From Luteolibacter pohnpeiensis (GTDB taxonomy: Bacteria; Verrucomicrobiota; Verrucomicrobiia; Verrucomicrobiales; Akkermansiaceae), in NCBI RefSeq assembly GCF_016595435.1, contig NZ_JAENIJ010000018.1:1-64000 (forward strand): a stretch of DNA of 64,000 bases, read 5' to 3'. Below are positions 45,311 through 53,298 of this stretch, one piece after another. The stretch's first letter is position 1. Every line of letters starts with the position of its first letter. The position numbers were made by a program, and so were the translations under genes. Below the pieces are notes generated by a model. It had not been told where the DNA came from and searched no databases. It saw only the letters and a list, made by a program, of their open reading frames with translations.

Positions 45311-47872
45311 ATGAAGTCGCCAGTCCCTTTGGAATATTGCCCGGATTTGCTCCGCTACACCCGTCGCACCACCCGCGAGGTCATGGTCGGAAATGTCGGG
45401 ATCGGCGCGCATCACCCGATCCGCGTGCAATCGATGATCACCTCCGACACGCGCAACACGCCGGCTTCCGTGAAGCAGGTACTCGATTTGGCGGATGCCG
45501 GATGCGAAGTCGTCCGCATCACCGCGCAGACCAAAGTTTACGCGGCAAACCTGGAAAACATCGCTCGCGAAGTCCGCGCCGCCGGATGCCAGGTTCCGTT
45601 GGTCGCCGACATTCATTTCAAGCCAGACGCCGCAATGGAAGCCGCCAAATGGGTGGAAAAAGTCCGCGTCAACCCGGGCAACTACGCGGATAAGAAAAAG
45701 TTCGAAGTCCGTGAATACAGCGATTCGCAATACGAAGAAGAGCTGGAGCGCATTCGCGAGGAATTCACTCCGCTGGTCCATCTTTGCAAAGACCTCGGCC
45801 GCGCCATGCGCATCGGAACCAACCACGGGTCGCTCTCCGATCGCATCATGAACCGCTACGGCGACACCCCGCTGGGCATGGTTGAAAGCGCGCTGGAATT
45901 CGCCCGCATTGCCCGCGATAACGACTACCACAACTTTGTGTTTTCGATGAAAGCGTCGAACCCGAAGGTCATGATCGAAGCCTACCGGTTGTTGGTCGCC
46001 CGGCTCGATGCGGAAGGCGCGGATTGGAATTACCCGCTCCACCTCGGCGTCACCGAAGCAGGCGATGGCGAAGACGGTCGGATCAAAAGCGCTATCGGCA
46101 TCGGCTCCCTGCTCGCAGACGGCATCGGCGATACCATCCGCGTGTCACTCACCGAAGACGCCATCCACGAAATCCCCGTCGCCAAAAAACTGGCAGCACC
46201 TTTCAATGACGTCTGCGCTTCAAAAAGTGGCTGTGGCGTCCCGCCGCAGGCCGTGTCGGCTGCGTCCCGCAGCCGTCTTCTGTCCGATGACACCACAAAA
46301 CTACAAATCAACTGGGATGCGGTCGAAAAATCCGAAGCCAGTTATTTGCCCCACTGGAGCGTCGAACAAGGAACCTACGCCGTCTGTTTCCGGCTCGCCG
46401 ATTCGCTTCCCGCTTCCGTGTTGGAACGTTACCAAGCGAAACATCAGGCACTATTGGCAGAACTCGAAATCCTGATGCGCGCCAGTGGATCGCGTAGCGC
46501 ACTCGACGAGATGTTGAAAGTGCGGAAAAAAATCGCCGACCTCCAAATTTCAGAAATCGATCCAGAGCTAGATCGTGGGCACGGCGAATGCCTTTTCAAA
46601 AACGAGCATTACGCCAAGCTGATGGTGGACGCACTGAAGCATTTCGATGGGGCGCGCTATGACCTTCTGGCCTGGGCCGTCATGCCGAATCATGTTCACG
46701 TGATTCTGAAACCAGCTGCGGGAGAAGAGTTGGAAAAAATTCTTCATTCGTGGAAGAGCTTCACGGCTCACGAGATCAACAAGCTCCGTGGTTCCGAAGG
46801 GAAGATATGGCAAAAGGAAAGCTATGATCATCTGATCCGCGATGGCGAAGATTTGAAGAATCAAGTGGCTTATGTTTTGAATAATCCAATCAAGGCTCGG
46901 CTTGAAAATTGGCAGTGGGTGGGAACGGCTTATGAAGATGTCGCAGCGGGACGCTGCAACCACGACCTGCGGCGGGACGCCGCAGCCACCGATGAAGCAA
47001 GCCACGAGAAACTCACGCCATCTTACGATCCGTTTTCTTATGCACGGCGCTCCAGTTCGGTGCTGACCGTGATGAGTCATGACCTCGGCGGCGACCACAC
47101 GGTGCGGGTATTCACGACGCAAGAACGTTGGAATGCCCTCGCTCATAAAATCTCCGCCATGGGCGATTTCAAACCGGAAATTATCCTCGAAAAAGCAAGC
47201 GTCATGGCCATCGATCCACGGGACGAAGCCGCGATCTCCGCGTTGAACGCCGACACTCAGCCGAGTTTGATCACCGTTGCCGACGGGCTCGATCTGGAAG
47301 TGATTCACGCCTTTCGCGAACTCGCCTTCAAGGCCGATCCACGCCACCCGATCCTGCTGAAGGACACGCTTCACCCACCGTCCGACGATACCGATTTCAT
47401 CGATGCCTTGCTGCCAGCTGCCATGAACATCGGTTCGCTGCTCTGCGATGGAATCGGCGATGCCATCCTCATTCGCGGTGAAAAAGCTCCCGGCCAATCG
47501 CTTCGTCTCGCCTACAACATTCTTCAAGCCGCCGGCACCCGGATCTTCAAAACCGACTACGTCGCCTGCCCGAGCTGCGGCCGCACGCTTTTCAACCTGC
47601 AATCGACCACCCAAAAAATCCGTGCTGCGACCGGCCACCTGAAAGGCGTCCGCATTGCTGTCATGGGTTGCATCGTCAACGGTCCCGGCGAAATGGCTGA
47701 TGCCGATTTCGGTTATGTCGGCGGCGCACCTAACAAGATCAATCTTTACGTCGGCAAAACCGCAGTGAAGTTCAACATCCCCGAAGCCGAAGCCGTCGAG
47801 CGATTGATCGATTTGATCAAGGAACACGGAAAATGGATCGACGCCCCGGTTGGAGAGCCCGTTGAAGTTTGA
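45311..47872 (+). CDS. ispG: 4-hydroxy-3-methylbut-2-enyl diphosphate synthase IspG carrying an in-frame RAYT transposase insert
   Basis: IspG makes HMBPP in the MEP isoprenoid pathway with a [4Fe-4S] cluster. From ATG 45311 (in-frame GTG at 45242 is less likely) the frame encodes 853 aa. Residues about 1-303 are the TIM barrel (HHPIRVQSMITSDTRNTPAS near the start). About 306-560 are a complete Y1-type REP-associated transposase. About 570-853 hold the central A* domain of the long plant/chlamydia-type IspG (PFSYARRSSS onward) and the cluster domain, with Cys 753 and 756 (ACPSCGRT), Cys 787 and Glu 794 (MGCIVNGPGE). Both IspG parts look intact, and the insert falls in the linker between domains. 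Confidence 0.93.
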   Translation: MKSPVPLEYCPDLLRYTRRTTREVMVGNVGIGAHHPIRVQSMITSDTRNTPASVKQVLDLADAGCEVVRITAQTKVYAANLENIAREVRAAGCQVPLVADIHFKPDAAMEAAKWVEKVRVNPGNYADKKKFEVREYSDSQYEEELERIREEFTPLVHLCKDLGRAMRIGTNHGSLSDRIMNRYGDTPLGMVESALEFARIARDNDYHNFVFSMKASNPKVMIEAYRLLVARLDAEGADWNYPLHLGVTEAGDGEDGRIKSAIGIGSLLADGIGDTIRVSLTEDAIHEIPVAKKLAAPFNDVCASKSGCGVPPQAVSAASRSRLLSDDTTKLQINWDAVEKSEASYLPHWSVEQGTYAVCFRLADSLPASVLERYQAKHQALLAELEILMRASGSRSALDEMLKVRKKIADLQISEIDPELDRGHGECLFKNEHYAKLMVDALKHFDGARYDLLAWAVMPNHVHVILKPAAGEELEKILHSWKSFTAHEINKLRGSEGKIWQKESYDHLIRDGEDLKNQVAYVLNNPIKARLENWQWVGTAYEDVAAGRCNHDLRRDAAATDEASHEKLTPSYDPFSYARRSSSVLTVMSHDLGGDHTVRVFTTQERWNALAHKISAMGDFKPEIILEKASVMAIDPRDEAAISALNADTQPSLITVADGLDLEVIHAFRELAFKADPRHPILLKDTLHPPSDDTDFIDALLPAAMNIGSLLCDGIGDAILIRGEKAPGQSLRLAYNILQAAGTRIFKTDYVACPSCGRTLFNLQSTTQKIRAATGHLKGVRIAVMGCIVNGPGEMADADFGYVGGAPNKINLYVGKTAVKFNIPEAEAVERLIDLIKEHGKWIDAPVGEPVEV
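46227..46274 (+). repeat. left REP pair of the RAYT unit
   Basis: Two hairpins: GTGG then CTGTGGC-GTCCC-GCCGCAG (one G-T pair), and GGCTGC-GTCCC-GCAGCC (perfect). Both have the same five-base loop GTCCC. The first is preceded by GTGG, the place where classical REPs carry the conserved tetranucleotide recognised by the cognate RAYT. The whole pair is nearly the reverse complement of 46943-46989. Confidence 0.9.
46943..46989 (-). repeat. right REP pair of the RAYT unit (inverted)
   Basis: Two perfect hairpins with loop GGGAC: GCAGC-GGGAC-GCTGC and CTGCGGC-GGGAC-GCCGCAG, ending in CCAC, the complement of GTGG on the left. Read on the minus strand, the order and loops are the same as in the left pair, with compensated stem differences, so it is an inverted copy. 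Confidence 0.9.
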
Positions 47873-47875
47873 GCC

Positions 47876-48157
47876 ATGTCAGAAACCGAATTACTGACCA
47901 AACCGATCGAACAAACATCGGTCGACACCCCATGGAATGTGGTGGTTTACGATGATCCGGTAAACCTGATGGAATATGTGACCCGGGTGTTGATGAGCAT
48001 TTTCGGCTACCATCAAACCCGCGCCACAAAGTTGATGATGGAAGTTCACGAGCAAGGTAGATCGATCGTCTGGAATGGAGATCGGGAGAAGGCCGAGTTT
48101 TACACCCAGCAGCTCCAGTCACATCAACTCAAAGCCTCGATGGAAAAAGCGGAATGA
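47876..48157 (+). CDS. clpS: ATP-dependent Clp protease adaptor ClpS
   Basis: Adaptor that delivers N-degron substrates to ClpAP. The 93-residue protein shows the ClpS core WNVVVYDDPVNLMEYVTRVL (N-end pocket region), FGYHQTRATKLMMEVHEQG and the final DREKAEFYTQQL. Starts 3 nt after the ispG stop and overlaps the following DUF2017 gene by 4 nt (ATGA), so the three are probably one transcript. Confidence 0.95.
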   Translation: MSETELLTKPIEQTSVDTPWNVVVYDDPVNLMEYVTRVLMSIFGYHQTRATKLMMEVHEQGRSIVWNGDREKAEFYTQQLQSHQLKASMEKAE

Positions 48158-48621
48158 ACCTGATGCCGACACTCGAAGGCGGACTCCGACTCGAAGCCGA
48201 ATCAGAAGTGGATTGGCAGATTCTCTATGCCATCCCGCACGATGCCGCAGGAACTGATCTCGCCAGTCGTCTGGGCGATTTGGTGACCGACGACTCACTC
48301 GCTGAAGATTGGAATGATTTCGTCGTTCCCGATTTAAAGTCCCAATTCGATAACCAGATTGAGCACGTCTCCGACGCTATTCGAGAGGCTCATGCAAGCG
48401 CCGAAGGGGAACGGGGAACCATCTCGATCAAGCCTGCGGAATCTTCCATTTGGTATGGCGTGCTGAACCAGGCGCGTCTTTCCCTGGAAGAAATGCACCA
48501 TTTCGGAAATCGCGATCAGGTTGATCTAACAGGACAGGACCCGAACCGCCGGACTGCGTTTTTCCGGTCTCAATTTTACTGTGCCCTCCAGTCAGAAATG
48601 CTGCGGCATGGGCTGATTTGA
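48154..48621 (+). CDS. DUF2017-like protein next to clpS, 155 aa
   Basis: A 155-residue acidic, mostly helical protein. In Actinobacteria, a DUF2017 gene commonly follows clpS, and the position, size and four-base overlap here fit the same pairing. Segments include LRLEAESEVDWQILYAIP near the start and SIWYGVLNQARLSLEEM late. Its role is unknown; neighbourhood suggests it works with ClpS or the N-degron pathway. The last 30 nt overlap the convergent nucleotidyltransferase gene. Confidence 0.6.
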   Translation: MNLMPTLEGGLRLEAESEVDWQILYAIPHDAAGTDLASRLGDLVTDDSLAEDWNDFVVPDLKSQFDNQIEHVSDAIREAHASAEGERGTISIKPAESSIWYGVLNQARLSLEEMHHFGNRDQVDLTGQDPNRRTAFFRSQFYCALQSEMLRHGLI

Positions 48622-50457
48622 CCGGGCAAACTCGCTCCGAATTCGGACCAGTAACTCGTTCACTTTTGCCCGATCTGGAACATCCTGGAGTTGGGAGCAG
48701 GCGAATGCCGACTTCAATTCTTCCAATTTGCGTTCCGCTTGTTCGACCAAATCCTCGTAGGCAAACTCGCCTGCACGAATGCGGAGCAGGTAATCCCGAT
48801 TCGGCCGCCGAATCCGGAGCACGCCTTCTTTCGCGATCTCCTCAGCCATTTCTAACAAGCGAATCGTGTGCATCAGATTCTTGGAATCGTAGCCACGCCC
48901 GTGACCGGCGTTGTTTTGAAACCGCTCTTCATTTCGATTTGCCACCCACTCCCAATATTCACGGTGAGCCTTGCAATGAGCCTGAAACGCATCCTGGTTG
49001 CAATGCATCCAACCGATCGGAGTCGCCTCTTTCGGCACACTGCTGAAGACCAGAGAATCTGGGTCTTTGCGCGAGATCACACCACGGTAGATGTGTCCGT
49101 CATTGTGATAAATCGCATAAATCCCGGGGGAATTTTGAACCGCTGTTAGACCGCAATCCTCTTGGTTAATTCCGCGATCCTTGAGCCAATCCTCAAGTCC
49201 GACGCTCCCCTGCCCCTGCGGAACATGACAGAATTCCAACAATGACTTTCGCTGCTCCGGCTGCGGGTTGACGATTTTCTTGTTCAATCCCCGGGCTTTA
49301 CGAATCTGCCCCATCGCATATTCCCCGAACGTCTTTACGCAAAGTTTCGAGAGAAACAGTGATGGCTCCAGGAGCTTGAATAACGGATGCTGATACCTCA
49401 CGCAATCCTCAGGCATCGCGATCAACTCCAGAGCATTCGGATTATTCTTCAACAGAAGCTCCATGAAGCGACCGATTTCATAATAAACTTCGTCACCCCG
49501 CTCATCGGAGACTTGCTCGATTTGATCCAGGCCCAGCACGAACGGCATCGGTGCGACAAATATGCCACGCAAATCTTCATCCGAATGCTCCAACTGAGTT
49601 CCGTAGCACCGGCTGCCAGCTACCGCCTCGAACAAGAGCAGTTCTGGCTTTCTCACTTCATCTAACGAAAAATCATTACTAGAAATCGCTCGATGATTGG
49701 CACCCTGCGAAACTTCGTTCACCAGCAAAGCATCCAGCACCTGCAAATCTTCGGGACCGCGCGACAATGTCGGCGCAAGCTCCTCAAGTTTTTCCAGTCG
49801 AGCTGCAAGAAACCGATCAATCTTCGGATTTCGCGGCATGCGCTCGCCCTCATCGCTAACCGATTTATATCGGAGCAATTGATCAATCTCCGGCAACAAT
49901 TCCGCCGGAGCCTGCGCAAGCAAATCGGCGAACGGAACTGGAGGAGCCCCATTCCCTTCGCTCACCCATGAGGCAGAAAGCAGTGCCCTCATCGCGTAAA
50001 GGTAGTCCTTTGCCCGAACCGTCTCTGCCCCTAACTTCCCGAGAATCATTTGTTTCCCGAGGCCTCGATAATGATCCGAGGATGCCTTGGCAGAAAAGAC
50101 CTCGCGCGCGGCACTTCGCCAGCGGCTCAAAAATCCCGGTTCTTCGTGATAAACGATCGGTGAATGCAACCACTCCACCAAAGCTCCATTCGACTTACCT
50201 AACAGCCGAAGGGATTTCCGAACATCCCAGCCTCCAGCATCAAGAAGCCCTTCGAGTGGCAATTCGATCGAATCAAAATAATCCCTAACGGATAGATACG
50301 TTTCCGAGTTCCGAACAAAGATGAAGCGAATGTCGTAGTCGCTATCGGGCGACGCAAATCCCCAAGCCCGGCTGCCGGATTCACAGGCATAAAGAATCTT
50401 CACCTCGCGTTCGGATTCGATCCGCTGCAAGAGAAATGGAATTTGATCAACCGTCAT
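48592..50457 (-). CDS. tandem-domain RNA-ligase-associated nucleotidyltransferase (RlaP-like), 621 aa
   Basis: Contains two pol-beta-type nucleotidyltransferase cores. The first (residues about 20-200) has ESGSRAWGFASPDSDYDIRF, with G28-S29 and the metal pair D40 and D42. The second (from about residue 265) has VAGSRCYGTQLEHSDEDLRG, followed by a long C-terminal region. Nucleotidyltransferases of this kind (PF10127, RlaP) are known beside RtcB RNA ligase genes; usually a single domain is present. The start overlaps the rtcA stop by 11 nt, so it is the last gene of the rsr-rtcB-rtcA operon. It may add or remove nucleotides at RNA ends being repaired. The function is inferred. Confidence 0.8.
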   Translation of the reverse strand: MTVDQIPFLLQRIESEREVKILYACESGSRAWGFASPDSDYDIRFIFVRNSETYLSVRDYFDSIELPLEGLLDAGGWDVRKSLRLLGKSNGALVEWLHSPIVYHEEPGFLSRWRSAAREVFSAKASSDHYRGLGKQMILGKLGAETVRAKDYLYAMRALLSASWVSEGNGAPPVPFADLLAQAPAELLPEIDQLLRYKSVSDEGERMPRNPKIDRFLAARLEKLEELAPTLSRGPEDLQVLDALLVNEVSQGANHRAISSNDFSLDEVRKPELLLFEAVAGSRCYGTQLEHSDEDLRGIFVAPMPFVLGLDQIEQVSDERGDEVYYEIGRFMELLLKNNPNALELIAMPEDCVRYQHPLFKLLEPSLFLSKLCVKTFGEYAMGQIRKARGLNKKIVNPQPEQRKSLLEFCHVPQGQGSVGLEDWLKDRGINQEDCGLTAVQNSPGIYAIYHNDGHIYRGVISRKDPDSLVFSSVPKEATPIGWMHCNQDAFQAHCKAHREYWEWVANRNEERFQNNAGHGRGYDSKNLMHTIRLLEMAEEIAKEGVLRIRRPNRDYLLRIRAGEFAYEDLVEQAERKLEELKSAFACSQLQDVPDRAKVNELLVRIRSEFARSNQPMPQHF

Positions 50458-51466
50458 GACACGTGAGGATATGCCGACCGCGATCGGCTACCTCAATCTT
50501 GAACTTCACTGGCAGGAATTTCTCAATCACGGAAATATTGGAAAGAACATGTGCGCTCGGTTTCATCATGACGAATGAACCACCTCCGGCCAATGCCATC
50601 GGCAAAAGCAACTGATCGGCCAGGTTGCGACCGACGGTTGCATCGGAATCAATGAAGCGCTTGATGCTGTTTGCAGCGCGATGACCCACCGATTCCGCGC
50701 TCACTCCCATTTCTGCCAGGGCACACGACATTTCATGGGCGTTGGTAAATTTCGCTCCAACCAAGCAGCCAATGCCACGGCCCGGGCCATCTTCACGAAT
50801 TTCGATTTCCGTATCCTCACATGGCAAGGTTACACAAGCGGAATCGAGGATGCGCCGGGCGATCGATTCATTCAGCGCCCGGACGACCACCCGTATCGAC
50901 ACCGACTCCAAAGCGCCCCGATCGTGGAGATCCAGGACACCAAACTTGTTGATCGGTTGAATCGCTGCCTCCATGAGGCCGCCGCCTGCGGGTGCGAATC
51001 CGGTCTGGTGCAAAGTCAGCTCGGCATTCACGCCCATTTTCCGGATCGTTGGCATATACGCCTTATCCAGAAATTCGAAGGGCGGTGCCAACGGGTTGAT
51101 CGTTCCGCCTTCGAGCCGGATGTTCGATGGGGCCGCAGCATGCAGCAATGCAGGCAGCAAGGTCTGGAAAAGCAAGCTGGTGCTACCTGCCGTGCCAATC
51201 GAGAATTGGTACGATCCACCTCGTATTTCACCGCCACGGAAAACCAGCTCGGTTGAGCCGATCTCCGCGCCATCCACCGAGCCGTCGGAAATTTCCTGGG
51301 ATGCCAGCACACAGGTGAGGTGCTGCCGCATCAAGCCCGGCTTGGACCGCTTGCCACGGATGTTCACCATGCGAAATGGCTGACCCGTAATCATGGCAAG
51401 GGACAGTGCGCTGCGCAGCATTTGGCCGCCGCCGTTGATGCCGTCGAGTTGGATGAGTTTCGTCAT
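50447..51466 (-). CDS. rtcA: RNA 3'-terminal phosphate cyclase RtcA
   Basis: Converts RNA 3'-phosphates (or 2'-phosphates) to 2',3'-cyclic phosphates through a covalent enzyme-AMP. The 339-residue protein shows the typical start QLDGINGGGQMLRSALSLAMITG, then SKPGLMRQHL, and late ADQLLLPMALAGGGSF. The candidate nucleophile His lies in KPSAHVLSNISVIEKFLP. Located between rtcB (46-nt gap) and the nucleotidyltransferase (11-nt overlap) in the RtcR-type operon. Confidence 0.96.
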   Translation of the reverse strand: MTKLIQLDGINGGGQMLRSALSLAMITGQPFRMVNIRGKRSKPGLMRQHLTCVLASQEISDGSVDGAEIGSTELVFRGGEIRGGSYQFSIGTAGSTSLLFQTLLPALLHAAAPSNIRLEGGTINPLAPPFEFLDKAYMPTIRKMGVNAELTLHQTGFAPAGGGLMEAAIQPINKFGVLDLHDRGALESVSIRVVVRALNESIARRILDSACVTLPCEDTEIEIREDGPGRGIGCLVGAKFTNAHEMSCALAEMGVSAESVGHRAANSIKRFIDSDATVGRNLADQLLLPMALAGGGSFVMMKPSAHVLSNISVIEKFLPVKFKIEVADRGRHILTCHDG

Positions 51467-51512
51467 TTTTAGAACAGCCGCGCACGATGACGCAGCTGTG
51501 GTTTGTTAGAAT

Positions 51513-52997
51513 TTAATCATCGGCTGCGGATTCATCCTTGATCACGAAACGAGCTTGGAGTTTGGCGACAGATTGCGCCAGACCTGCAGCTTCCACACTC
51601 CGCAAAACTTCTGGGAAGTTTTTATAAGCATCCGGCGCTTCGTCGATCGGATACTTGCGGCAATTCGTTAGAATATCGGAAGCATCAAACTCGGCATCGA
51701 TCTTTTTCTGATCGAGTGTCCGGCCTGCATGACGCCGACCCATCGCCCGGCCTGCGCCGTGGTTGACCGACCATGCAGTTTGCTCGGCACCGCCTTGCGC
51801 AACCATGACGACCGAGCCATCACGCGGGTTGCCAGGCAGAAGAATCGGGTGACCGGTTTCGGCAAATGGCGTTCCAGCCAACGCGAAGTGGCCGCCTGGA
51901 ATCGCACGCGTCGCACCTTTGCGGTGAACCCATGCTTTCTTGCCATCCACGATTTCTTCCCGCGCAATGTTATGCGAAATGAAATAGACCAACTCACCGG
52001 TCGCACCTGGCAGGATCTCCTGAAATGCTTCGAGCACGAGTGCGTTGATCAACATATGATTGACCGTCGCGAAGTTCGCACCGATCGACATGTCATCGAT
52101 ATAAGCATTCGCTTCCGGGGTTCCGAGGGGTGCGTAAACCAATTGCTTGTCGCCAGCCGGGAATGGCGTCGCCCAAGCGCGGAACTTTCGTTCCAGATCA
52201 CGGAATTGAGCTTGCGCCAAAACGTTGCCGAGACCGCGCGATCCGCAATGGCTCAAGAACGAAACATGACCGTCCTTCAAGCCAAACACATCCGCCGTCT
52301 TCCGCATCGATGGGCGATCCACCACACGCGTGATTTCACATTCACCGAAGTGATTGCCACCGCCGTAAGAACCTAGCTGGTTAATTTTATCCATGAAATG
52401 CCGGACCCGGTTTTCAGCAAGGATCAACTCCAAGCGCGCACCGAGTGCATCATGGGTTCCGTCGTGGCCGCGATGCGTCGAGTCCTCGCATCGGCTGGCC
52501 CAGCGCGGAGGAATGCCGAGTGCTTCGCAAACCCGCTCGGACGCGCCTTCGGTGACGGCGAGCACGCCGGTTTCGCGATCAATGTGCCGACCGTTTTTCA
52601 CCGTTCGTTGGCCACGACCGGCACCTGTGGGGGTTCGAGAAACGATGGCGTCGATTAGCGCCCGTCGCGTTCGTTTGTCGACGATGACATCTTCAGGAAT
52701 GTCCATCTGCAGGAGCGACATCGAGCATTTGATATCCACGCCAACCGGACCCGGATAGATATGGGTTGGCGAAACCATGACGCAACCGATCGGCGCGCCG
52801 TAGCCGGCATGGGCATCCGGATTCAGGACCACATCGGTCACGCCGGGAGCCATGCGCGAGTTGATCGCTTGCTGCAAGCAGGTCTCGTCGAAGGAATCAC
52901 GAATCGCATCGGTTCCGATCACGGTGATCGGCTTGCCGGAGCTGTCTGGAAGAGGGATGAAGCCGATGGCTTCGTCGGTTTTGGTAATTGAATTCAT
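51513..52997 (-). CDS. rtcB: RNA-splicing ligase RtcB
   Basis: GTP- and Mn-dependent ligase joining 2',3'-cyclic-phosphate or 3'-phosphate ends to 5'-OH ends. The 494-residue protein has the metal and guanylate ligands of the family: VGVDIKCSMSL (Asp and Cys), YGGGNHFGE (His), FLSHCGSRGLG (His), SHNIAREE (His) and the guanylylated His in VNHGAGRAMGRRHA. Canonical GNHFLE and HTGSRGLG are slightly changed, so it belongs to a diverged RtcB branch. It follows the Y RNA array by 15 nt and is presumably cut or translated from the same sigma-54 transcript. Confidence 0.96.
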   Translation of the reverse strand: MNSITKTDEAIGFIPLPDSSGKPITVIGTDAIRDSFDETCLQQAINSRMAPGVTDVVLNPDAHAGYGAPIGCVMVSPTHIYPGPVGVDIKCSMSLLQMDIPEDVIVDKRTRRALIDAIVSRTPTGAGRGQRTVKNGRHIDRETGVLAVTEGASERVCEALGIPPRWASRCEDSTHRGHDGTHDALGARLELILAENRVRHFMDKINQLGSYGGGNHFGECEITRVVDRPSMRKTADVFGLKDGHVSFLSHCGSRGLGNVLAQAQFRDLERKFRAWATPFPAGDKQLVYAPLGTPEANAYIDDMSIGANFATVNHMLINALVLEAFQEILPGATGELVYFISHNIAREEIVDGKKAWVHRKGATRAIPGGHFALAGTPFAETGHPILLPGNPRDGSVVMVAQGGAEQTAWSVNHGAGRAMGRRHAGRTLDQKKIDAEFDASDILTNCRKYPIDEAPDAYKNFPEVLRSVEAAGLAQSVAKLQARFVIKDESAADD

Positions 52998-53012
52998 TGG
53001 TTAGAAAAGTGA

Positions 53013-53141
53013 TGGCGACTAAGGGTTGGTGAAACTTCCTGCTCTATCCATTAAGCTACCGGACCGTCGATGGTGGCCCGGACGGGATTCGAACCCGTAA
53101 CCTGGTCATGAGAAATGATGTAGTTCCACCGGCATTCGCCA
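53013..53141 (-). ncRNA. Y RNA 3 of the array, with permuted tRNA-like module (YrlA-like)
   Basis: 129 nt. Outer stem TGGCGA/TCGCCA; internal loop ATGCC against AACCCTTAG; inner stem GGTGGAAC/GTTTCACC (8 bp, one G-U); one-sided bulge TACATCA; then TTTCT/AGGAA. The apex is tRNA-like but in permuted order: T arm ACGGG-TTCGAAT-CCCGT, acceptor strand CCGGGCC, connecting ACCATCGAC, acceptor strand GGTCCGG, then TA and D arm GCTT-AATGGATA-GAGC. The connector even begins ACCA, like a tRNA 3' end. The stem bases differ from Y RNA 2 but still pair, which supports the fold. Confidence 0.88.
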
Positions 53142-53165
53142 GGATGAAGATGAGGTCTCGCTAGA

Positions 53166-53284
53166 ACCGCGACAAGAAGTCCGAAAACATTTCTTTGCTC
53201 TACCACTGAGCTACCTTGCCGAGGCAAGGGCCGGAGTTGAACCGGCGACCAAAGAATCAATGTAGTTTTCGTGGCATTCGCGGT
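53166..53284 (-). ncRNA. Y RNA 2 of the array, with permuted tRNA-like module (YrlA-like)
   Basis: 119 nt. Outer stem ACCGCGA/TCGCGGT; internal loop ATGCCA against GACTTCTTG; inner stems CGAAAA/TTTTCG and CAT/ATG with CTA and TGA bulges; then TTCTT/AAGAA at the anticodon-stem place. Apex: T arm GCCGG-TTCAACT-CCGGC, acceptor strand CCTTGCC, a two-base TC connector, acceptor strand GGCAAGG, TA, D arm GCTC-AGTGGTA-GAGC. The T arm precedes the D arm, the reverse of a tRNA. D-loop GG and the T-loop TTCRANY pattern are both present, so a tRNA-like elbow is expected. Confidence 0.9.
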
Positions 53285-53298
53285 GGGCGGACGAGGGA

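Larger units (their letters stand above)
46227..46989 (+). mobile_element. REP-associated tyrosine transposase (RAYT, IS200/IS605-like Y1) unit inside ispG
   Basis: The insert encodes a full RAYT-type domain: SYLPHWSVEQGTYAVCFRLA, a helical part, the HUH metal motif in MPNHVHVIL (His 461 and His 463 of the fused protein), catalytic Tyr 505 in KESYDHLIRD, and the family end AYVLNNPIKARL. The unit is bounded by inverted pairs of REP hairpins (46227-46274 and 46943-46989), which are themselves translated. The reading frame stays open through both ends, so no stop separates transposase and host enzyme. No target duplication is obvious. Confidence 0.9.

Noticed and set aside
46211-47020. Intein inside IspG
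   Set aside because: No splicing Cys/Ser-Asn ends or Hint-domain motifs; the insert is a HUH/Tyr transposase with REP ends.
53013-53284. Two functional permuted tRNA genes as in some algae and archaea
   Set aside because: No anticodon loop can be formed: the anticodon-stem ends extend into long covarying stems with shared bulges, and the units lie between rsr and rtcB, which fits tRNA-mimic Y RNAs better.
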